From Pseudomonadota bacterium (GTDB lineage: Bacteria > Pseudomonadota > Gammaproteobacteria > Burkholderiales > Rhodocyclaceae): DNA of 42,411 bases. Of this stretch, positions 37,795 through 42,411 are shown one piece after another. Below the pieces are notes generated by a model, which saw only the letters and a list, made by a program, of their open reading frames with translations, had not been told where the DNA came from and searched no databases. The DNA lies in contig JAJXVG010000006.1 in the NCBI GenBank assembly GCA_021782315.1, positions 1-42,411 on the forward strand. The letters run 5' to 3'. Position 1 is the first letter of the stretch; the number at the start of each line of letters is the position of its first letter. The translations under genes were made by a program, and so were the position numbers.

Positions 37795-38031
37795 TCAGTC
37801 TCCCCTTTCCGGCGTTTCGCCCTGATCGATGCCCCAATCGCCCCACTTGTACCAATCGTCGCCCAGCATTTCGGCCGGATGCTGGGTTCGGCCGGAGCCG
37901 TTGCCGCACTGCAGGGCATCGACCGAGCAATATTTGTCGCATCCCCAGCAGGTCCGTTCCGGATGCTTGGGGTGCAGCGGGAATTTCTTCGCCATTTCGG
38001 GCGTTTTGAAAAAGGTGGGGCTCTTTGTCAT
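37795..38031 (-). CDS. DUF3079 domain protein
   Basis: A 78-residue protein; a start at Met13 (37995) is an alternative. The segment AKKFPLHPKHPERTCWGCDKYC followed by CGNGSGRTQHPAEMLGDDW matches my memory of DUF3079, a small proteobacterial family of unknown function with a cysteine group (CWGCDKYC) that may bind metal. It heads a run of small minus-strand genes and faces an FNR-like box about 75 bases upstream. Confidence 0.8.
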   Translation of the reverse strand: MTKSPTFFKTPEMAKKFPLHPKHPERTCWGCDKYCSVDALQCGNGSGRTQHPAEMLGDDWYKWGDWGIDQGETPERGD

Positions 38032-38100
38032 GCTCGGGGTCTCGTCGTATTGGTGCTTGCCATATACCTGATTAGATTACTCGGGTATTGGCAGGGGTGT

Positions 38101-38114
38101 TTGATTTCGCTCAA
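38101..38114. promoter_or_regulatory. FNR/Dnr-type binding box (TTGATTTCGCTCAA)
   Basis: TTGAT-N4-CTCAA matches 9 of 10 consensus positions of the FNR family site TTGAT-N4-ATCAA and extends to a TTTGA/TCAAA palindrome. It lies between the DUF3079 operon (start 70 bases left) and the small exported protein (start about 190 bases right), so low-oxygen control of one or both is likely. The rest of 38032-38302 shows no gene. Confidence 0.6.
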
Positions 38115-38302
38115 ACAATTTGTACTGCCTCTCCTTCCCGGCCGCCGGAACGGGGCTGGTCTTAACATTTGTTTACATCTGCCCCCTGAAATTTACACTT
38201 TTACGGTAAGTTCCAAATCCGTTGCAGGCGTTAATTGCAGCATGGCCACAGCGGCCGAACCTGTTGTCCGAGTCCATTTTTACATTTGCGAGGAGAAATA
38301 CC

Positions 38303-38626
38303 ATGTCCAAGTTGTTGTCGGTGCTATTGTTGTCGATGTTGGTGAGCGCCGGGTCGGCTGTCGCCGCCGAAGGCCAGTGGGCGAAGAACCACCCGCGTCG
38401 AGATCAGGTCAACGATCGTCTTGAAAACCAGAACAATCGAATCAAGCAGGAACGCAAGGAGGGCGAGTTAAGCAAGGGCCAAGCCGCAAAACTGCATCGC
38501 GAGGATCGTCAGATTCGTCATGAAGAGCGAGCGATGGCCAGCCAGAACGGCGGCCATATCACCCGGCAGGAGCAGCGCACCCTGAACCAGCAGGAAAACG
38601 GCGTCAGTCGCCAGATCGGTCGCTGA
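38303..38626 (+). CDS. small exported hydrophilic protein
   Basis: A 107-residue protein with an AGGAGA site. The signal peptide MSKLLSVLLLSMLVSAGSAVA is followed by a highly charged helical mature part rich in Glu, Arg, Gln and Asn, with RIKQERKEGELSKGQAAKLH and HEERAMASQNGGHITRQEQ as paired turn-helix repeats. Similar short periplasmic proteins are common in proteobacteria with unknown function. A strong hairpin follows. Confidence 0.8.
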   Translation: MSKLLSVLLLSMLVSAGSAVAAEGQWAKNHPRRDQVNDRLENQNNRIKQERKEGELSKGQAAKLHREDRQIRHEERAMASQNGGHITRQEQRTLNQQENGVSRQIGR

Positions 38627-38648
38627 GCCGACCGATCAAGAAACGGAT

Positions 38649-38700
38649 GCCCGGGGTGGGGGGGCGATGCCGGCCGGCATTCCCCCCCCACCCCCGGGGC
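38649..38700 (+). terminator. very GC-rich hairpin after the small exported protein
   Basis: GCCCGGGGTGGGGGGG pairs with CCCCCCCCACCCCCGGGGC around an 18-base loop that contains the palindrome TGCCGGCCGGCA. The G runs could also fold as a G-quadruplex. No T run follows. Likely a transcription end for the gene at 38303. Confidence 0.6.
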
Positions 38701-38746
38701 TGTGACCATTGCTCGCCGCTATTCATCGTGACGTGCCTGCACGGCG

Positions 38747-38860
38747 AAACGGTGTGCTATGGCTGGTGTAAAAAAATGTAATTTCGCACCGTTTTTTTTG
38801 AAATTGTTAGATATTTAGGTTTTATGGTGAGGCTGCGCTGGGTGCGGCCTCAGCGTTTTT
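38747..38860 (+). promoter_or_regulatory. two hairpin-plus-T-run units ahead of the serine-rich gene
   Basis: Unit one pairs AAACGGTG (38747-38754) with CACCGTTT (38787-38794), followed by a run of T. Unit two pairs TGAGGC (38828-38833) with GCCTCA (38847-38852), followed by GCGTTTTT to 38860. Two terminator-like folds in the leader suggest attenuation or insulation of the gene at 38912. I see no known riboswitch core. Confidence 0.5.
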
Positions 38861-38911
38861 CTTGGGATTTGTTGCCCGTTCGCTGCAAATCTCGCGGCCA
38901 AGGAGACCTCT

Positions 38912-39541
38912 ATGTCAGTCAGCGGCGTATCGAACAGCAATAACTGGATTTCCCAGTTGTCCGGGGTAAATCAAACCAGGGGCCAGCGTCCGGACAACGA
39001 CGGCGGCGTCCAGGGGGCCGGAAATTCCGGCGGTGGTGGCGGCTTGTTCGACGCCATCGCCAATGCCCTGTCGCAAATCGGCGTCGGCAGCAGCGCTTCC
39101 GCCTCGGCGAGCAGTTCTTCGTCGGATCCGTCAAGCTCTTCCCAGGATCCGGCGCAAGCCCTCGGCTCCTTCATGCAGACCCTGATGGCGGCCTTGCACG
39201 CCCAGTCGCAAGGCACCGCCACGTCGACTTCTTCCACTTCAAGCGGTACGGACGGCGACAACGATGGCAGTAGCTCGGCGGTCCAGGGGCAGGGACATCA
39301 CCGTGGCGGGCATTTGCAGGCCGACCTGCAGAGCCTGGTGCAGCAGCTTGCTTCGAGCAGCGGTTCGACCTCGTCCACGTCGAATTCGACGGTCAGTTCC
39401 TTGCAGCAGAGTTTTCAGAGCCTGATGACGAGCTTGGGAGACAGTGGCAGTAGCGCGACGCTGTCCAATTTTCTGACCGCCTTGTCCGGGCAGCTTGGCG
39501 GTGCATCTGCGAGCGGCAACGTGGTCAAGACTTCGGCCTGA
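38912..39541 (+). CDS. serine-rich low-complexity protein
   Basis: A 209-residue protein with an AAGGAGA site. No signal peptide or membrane helix. Ser, Gly, Gln and Thr dominate, with Ser/Thr tracts at about 65-82, 110-125 and 148-163 separating short amphipathic helices (FDAIANALSQIGVG, LGSFMQTLMAALHAQ, LQADLQSLVQQLAS, LQQSFQSLMTSLG). The repeated helix-plus-linker layout suggests self-assembly or a surface or secreted role, but I do not recognise the family. A palindromic hairpin ends the gene. Confidence 0.75.
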   Translation: MSVSGVSNSNNWISQLSGVNQTRGQRPDNDGGVQGAGNSGGGGGLFDAIANALSQIGVGSSASASASSSSSDPSSSSQDPAQALGSFMQTLMAALHAQSQGTATSTSSTSSGTDGDNDGSSSAVQGQGHHRGGHLQADLQSLVQQLASSSGSTSSTSNSTVSSLQQSFQSLMTSLGDSGSSATLSNFLTALSGQLGGASASGNVVKTSA

Positions 39542-39561
39542 TACGCCGTCGATCCAGAAAA

Positions 39562-39587
39562 TGGAGGCCCGCCATGGCGGGCCTCCA
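39562..39587 (+). terminator. perfect 26-bp palindrome after the serine-rich gene
   Basis: TGGAGGCCCGCCA and TGGCGGGCCTCCA are exact complements. It lies 20 bases after the stop codon at 39541, and 31 bases past the end of the convergent small membrane gene, so it may serve both transcripts. It lacks a T run. Confidence 0.65.
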
Positions 39588-39617
39588 CGCATTGCGGCGA
39601 GACGCCCGCCACCGGCA

Positions 39618-39785
39618 TTATTTTCCGACGGCGTCCTGTACCGTCGTCGGGCTGATCATTTCCGGCGCGAAGTAATAGTCGACGGCCCACCCGCCGGCGA
39701 TGACCAGGATGATGAAAATGGAAACCGATATCCACAGGATGGCATGGGGATTGGATTTTTCCGTATCCTTTTTTTCGTCGGTCAT
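39618..39785 (-). CDS. 55-residue single-pass membrane protein
   Basis: Below the ORF track limit. The frame opens MTDEKKDTEKSNPHAILWIS, has one strong membrane helix (about residues 16-37, WISVSIFIILVIAGGWAV) and ends AVGK. An AGGAG site precedes the ATG at 39785. The short cytoplasmic N-terminus and small outside tail resemble small respiratory-complex accessory proteins, but I cannot identify it. The AGGAG site and coherent hydrophobic pattern support a real gene. Confidence 0.7.
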   Translation of the reverse strand: MTDEKKDTEKSNPHAILWISVSIFIILVIAGGWAVDYYFAPEMISPTTVQDAVGK

Positions 39786-40085
39786 TTAGCGGCTCCTGTT
39801 GTGGAGCGCGAATCTTACTCTTTCCGGACGGACTCGCCTGCATCGTCGTCGCCGGGCTGCGGGCTTTCGGTACGGTATGAACGACGGGCACAGCCTGTGC
39901 TGCCAAGGGGGTTACCTGTCAAGCTGCCCATTTTTAAATTGATTGACATATTTGGTGGCTTAGGGATTTCCCTCGGGGTGCTTGTATTACAGGGCGAATC
40001 GTCAAATACTTTGACTAAATGAAGGCAATCCCGATTCAATAGAGTTTTTTGTCGCCACAACAACAACGGGTTGGAGGATAGAGAC
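39786..40085. other. 300-bp intergenic region before the CBS gene
   Basis: AT-rich from about 39930 on; it must carry the promoter of the CBS-sigma-54 activator operon. I see no clear promoter pair, no terminator and no gene. The 99-residue minus-strand ORF crossing it has no ribosome site and runs into the CBS start. Confidence 0.4.
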
Positions 40086-40673
40086 ATGACTTTGCCTGCC
40101 AGAGCGCTGCACACTCACAGAATATCCAGGAACGCGGTGCTGAGTGTTGCCGGATATAACCCGATCGGACCCGATTCTCCGGCCATCGAGGCGATGACCG
40201 ATTTTTGGCGAGTCAATGCGGTCACCATCGGTGCCGACGCCTCGATGAAAGAGGCGAATGCGCAGATGATTTCACGCGGCGTCCGCCTGTTGATGGTGAC
40301 GGCGGTTGACGAGCGGGTGGAGGGGCTGATCACCGCACGCGACATTCTGGGCGAAAAGCCCATGCAGATCGCGCAGGCCCGCGGCTGCAAACGCGATGAA
40401 TTGATGGTGGCCGATCTGATGACAGCGGTCAGCCATGTCGACACCCTGTACCTGGGCGAAGTGCTGAATGCCCGTGTGGCGGATATCCTGGAGGCGCTCA
40501 AACGTCTCGGTCGGCAGCATATCCTGGTCGAGGATGTCGATGCGATCAGCGGCCTGCCGCGCGTTCGCGGCCTGTTCTCGGTGACGCACATCGGGCGCTT
40601 GCTCGGGGTGCCGGTACTCGGCTTCGAGTTGGCCAGCACCTTTGCCGAAATCGAGACGGCCCTCGCCCATTGA
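40086..40673 (+). CDS. CBS-domain protein
   Basis: A 195-residue soluble protein from ATG at 40086 with GGAGG before it. Two CBS motifs: about residues 40-95 (VNAVTIGADASMKEANAQMI, then VEGLITARDIL) and 110-175 (VADLMT, then RVRGLFSVTHIGRLLG). CBS pairs bind adenine nucleotides and act as energy sensors. It is seven bases upstream of the sigma-54 activator gene, so it may feed cell energy state to that regulator; this is inference. Confidence 0.85.
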   Translation: MTLPARALHTHRISRNAVLSVAGYNPIGPDSPAIEAMTDFWRVNAVTIGADASMKEANAQMISRGVRLLMVTAVDERVEGLITARDILGEKPMQIAQARGCKRDELMVADLMTAVSHVDTLYLGEVLNARVADILEALKRLGRQHILVEDVDAISGLPRVRGLFSVTHIGRLLGVPVLGFELASTFAEIETALAH

Positions 40674-40680
40674 CCTTGAC

Positions 40681-42084
40681 GTGAATACGCCGGACGATCT
40701 GCGCCAATTGGCGTCGCAGTCTCTGCTTTCCCACTTTGCCGATCTCTGCGAGGGGGCGGTGATTGTCGATGCCCAGGCCAATGTCGTCTGGATGAACGAT
40801 CGCTACCCCGGTCATTTGGGGATCAGCGACCGGGCGGCCATGATCGGTCAGCCGATTGAAGAGGTTATTCCGAACAGCCTGATGCGTCAGGTCGTTCACA
40901 CCGGGCGGCCGATCATGCTCGACATCATGGATTTCGGCGACGAATCCTTTGTCGTGACCCGCCTGCCGCTTCGGGATGCGGCAGGAAGCGTGGTTGGTGC
41001 GGTCGGCTTCATCCTTTACGACGATCCGCGCCAATTGGCCCCGGTTGTTTCCCGTTACCAGCGTCTGCGTGCCGATCTGGCAGAGGCCGAGCGCAAACTG
41101 GCCGATGCCCGGCGGACCAAGTACACCTTTTCCAGTTTCGTCGGGGCCGGTGCCGCCTGCGGCGATCTAAAGCAGGCGGCGCGGCGCGCGGCGCGCACCT
41201 CCTCGTCGGTGCTCATTCTCGGCGAAACGGGAACCGGCAAGGAGCTTCTGGCACAGGCGATTCACGCCGCCAGCCCGCGCGCCGGAGCTGCCTTCGTCGC
41301 GGTCAATATCGCCGCCGTACCGGAAACCTTGCTCGAGGCCGAATTTTTCGGCGTTGCACCCGGCGCCTATACCGGGGCCGACAGGCGCGGTCGGGACGGC
41401 AAGTTCAAGCTGGCCGACGGCGGCACGCTCTTTCTCGACGAAATCGGCGACATGTCGCTTGCGCTTCAGGCCAAGCTGCTGCGCGTGCTGCAGGAGCGGG
41501 AGTTCGAGCCGGTCGGCTCGAACCGCCTGCAGGCGGTCGATGTCCGGATCGTTGCGGCAACCAGTCGGGATCTCGAAAAAATGGTTGCGGACGGCCAGTT
41601 TCGGACCGATCTCTACTATCGCCTGAACGTCATCACCCTGAAGACGCCGCCCTTGCGTGAACGCCCGGAAGATCTGGCCTTGCTGGCCGATTACTTGATT
41701 GAACTGATTTGCCGTCAGCAGGGGATGCCATTGCACGGCATCGGCACGGCGGCGCTCAACCGCCTGTTGCAGCATGACTGGCCCGGCAATGTACGCGAAC
41801 TGGCCAATGTGCTGGAACGCGCCTTGCTGATGAGCGATGGCGACATGCTCGACAGCGCCGGTCTCGAACGGGTCATGCCGAAGTTGAAGGCGGCGTCGCC
41901 GACCCCGCTCGGCAACGCGCCCGGCCTTGCCGAGGTCGTAGCGCAGGCGGAGCGCCAGGCAATTCTCTCGGCTCTCCGCGCCTGTCTCGGCAACAAGGCC
42001 CAGGCTGCCCGCCTGCTGGGCATTTCGCGTGCCGCACTGTACGAGAAAATGGCACTCCTCGGCGTCGATGCCCAGGCGCCCTGA
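40681..42084 (+). CDS. sigma-54-dependent PAS-AAA+-Fis activator
   Basis: A 467-residue enhancer-binding protein from GTG at 40681. An N-terminal PAS sensor (about 15-120), a short coiled linker, the AAA+ domain with Walker A GETGTGKE, the sigma-54 contact loop GAYTGA (a Phe-to-Tyr variant of GAFTGA), Walker B GGTLFLDEIGDM and the arginine-finger region, then a C-terminal Fis-type HTH (NKAQAARLLGISRAALYEKM). Its gene ends two bases before two tandem palindromes and a sigma-54 promoter for a permease, its probable target. Confidence 0.93.
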   Translation: MNTPDDLRQLASQSLLSHFADLCEGAVIVDAQANVVWMNDRYPGHLGISDRAAMIGQPIEEVIPNSLMRQVVHTGRPIMLDIMDFGDESFVVTRLPLRDAAGSVVGAVGFILYDDPRQLAPVVSRYQRLRADLAEAERKLADARRTKYTFSSFVGAGAACGDLKQAARRAARTSSSVLILGETGTGKELLAQAIHAASPRAGAAFVAVNIAAVPETLLEAEFFGVAPGAYTGADRRGRDGKFKLADGGTLFLDEIGDMSLALQAKLLRVLQEREFEPVGSNRLQAVDVRIVAATSRDLEKMVADGQFRTDLYYRLNVITLKTPPLRERPEDLALLADYLIELICRQQGMPLHGIGTAALNRLLQHDWPGNVRELANVLERALLMSDGDMLDSAGLERVMPKLKAASPTPLGNAPGLAEVVAQAERQAILSALRACLGNKAQAARLLGISRAALYEKMALLGVDAQAP

Positions 42085-42085
42085 C

Positions 42086-42126
42086 GTGTCTGCCAAAGCG
42101 GACGGGGTGTCTGCCGTGCCGGACAC
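42086..42126. promoter_or_regulatory. two tandem palindromic sites, likely upstream activator sequences
   Basis: GTGTCTGCCAAAGCGGAC (42086-42103) and GTGTCTGCCGTGCCGGACAC (42107-42126) share the half-sites GTGTCtGC and GC.GGAC and are spaced 21 bp apart, two helical turns. They lie about 100 bp before the predicted transcription start, the usual place for enhancer-binding protein sites. Confidence 0.7.
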
Positions 42127-42189
42127 TTAGGGGCGGCAAATGGCCGGGATAGTCTTCGAATTTCCTCATTTTCAACGAGTTGCACAATC

Positions 42190-42204
42190 TGGCATGGCGT
42201 GTGC
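42190..42204 (+). promoter_or_regulatory. sigma-54 promoter (TGGCATG-N4-GTGC)
   Basis: TGGCATGGCGTGTGC matches the -24/-12 consensus TGGCACG-N4-TTGC at all but two positions, with correct GG-to-GC spacing. It stands 41 bases before the permease start. Confidence 0.7.
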
Positions 42205-42245
42205 GTTGTTTGACCTTCCGCAATAATTATCAAGGAGACACAACT

Positions 42246-42411
42246 GTGGACTTTCTCATCGTTCTCGGGGCCCTGGCCTTTTTGATGTTCGTGGCCTATC
42301 GCGGCTACAGCGTCATCCTTTTTGCACCGATCGCGGCCATGGGGGCCGTACTGCTCATCGATCCCAATCTGGTGGCGCCGATGTTCACCGGCCTCTTCAT
42401 GGACAAGATGG
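42246..42411 (+). CDS. GntP-family permease, N-terminal part (cut by window end)
   Basis: GTG at 42246 follows AAGGAGA. The 55 visible residues (DFLIVLGALAFLMFVAYRGYSVILFAPI and on, quoted in part: FLMFVAYRGYSVILFAPI) give two membrane helices and match the start of GntP-type proton symporters for gluconate or hydroxy acids such as 3-hydroxybutyrate. The promoter and upstream sites point to control by the adjacent sigma-54 activator. The substrate is unknown. Confidence 0.75.
   Translation, partial: MDFLIVLGALAFLMFVAYRGYSVILFAPIAAMGAVLLIDPNLVAPMFTGLFMDKM

Noticed and set aside
38700-38860. c-di-GMP riboswitch before the serine-rich gene
   Set aside because: GEMM-like bases (CACGGCGAAACGG) caught the eye, but the conserved core and tetraloop-receptor pattern are not there.
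39815-40114. 99-residue minus-strand ORF before the CBS gene
   Set aside because: No ribosome site, overlaps the CBS start, and shows no recognisable pattern.

Overview
The window is GC-rich chromosomal DNA whose gene content points to a betaproteobacterium, most likely of the order Rhodocyclales. That placement rests on remembered gene style (ubiquinone genes, c-di-GMP and chemotaxis proteins, PaaX/PaaY phenylacetate genes, a DUF3079 protein, a possible FNR-type box) and was not checked by search. I saw no rRNA, tRNA, CRISPR array or intact insertion sequence.

Region 1 (1-14.9 kb) is housekeeping and signalling. It holds an MFS transporter fused to a PlsC-type acyltransferase, an unknown protein, ubiA and ubiD for ubiquinone, a GNAT acetyltransferase, a small membrane protein, a PAS-GGDEF-EAL protein, a minus-strand pair (D-Ala-D-Ala carboxypeptidase and an iron-sulfur protein), a Cache chemoreceptor, and a haem-motif PAS-GGDEF sensor.

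Region 2 (15-37 kb) is the main interest: an apparent aerobic phenylacetate (CoA-thioester, epoxide-type) locus. A Pat-like protein acetyltransferase, paaX, paaY and an IclR regulator lie at its left edge. A long minus-strand operon runs paaN-paaG-paaH-paaI-paaK-paaJ-livK-paaF-crotonase. Divergently, across a 381-bp AT-rich control region with repeated motifs, runs a plus-strand operon: a ferritin-like di-iron protein, a 2Fe-2S/FAD reductase, then livH-livM-livG and a LivF ATPase with a hemerythrin domain fused to its N-terminus. The usual multisubunit phenylacetyl-CoA epoxidase genes (paaABCDE) are absent from the window. The di-iron protein and reductase occupy the place where that activity is needed. 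I propose, as inference, that they form a compact replacement oxygenase, served by a dedicated Liv-type aromatic-acid importer that may be gated by oxygen or iron through hemerythrin.

Region 3 (37-42.4 kb) has a minus-strand set of small genes (one DUF3079) next to an FNR-like box, a small exported protein, a serine-rich protein behind a structured leader, a 55-residue membrane protein missed by the ORF track, a CBS-domain protein, a sigma-54 activator, and the start of a GntP-family permease. That permease has a good sigma-54 promoter and two tandem palindromic upstream sites.

A short repeat with CTAG-ended terminal inverted repeats occurs at the left window edge and at 20.3 kb, and a collapsed hairpin form follows the di-iron gene. 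It looks like a MITE-type element.
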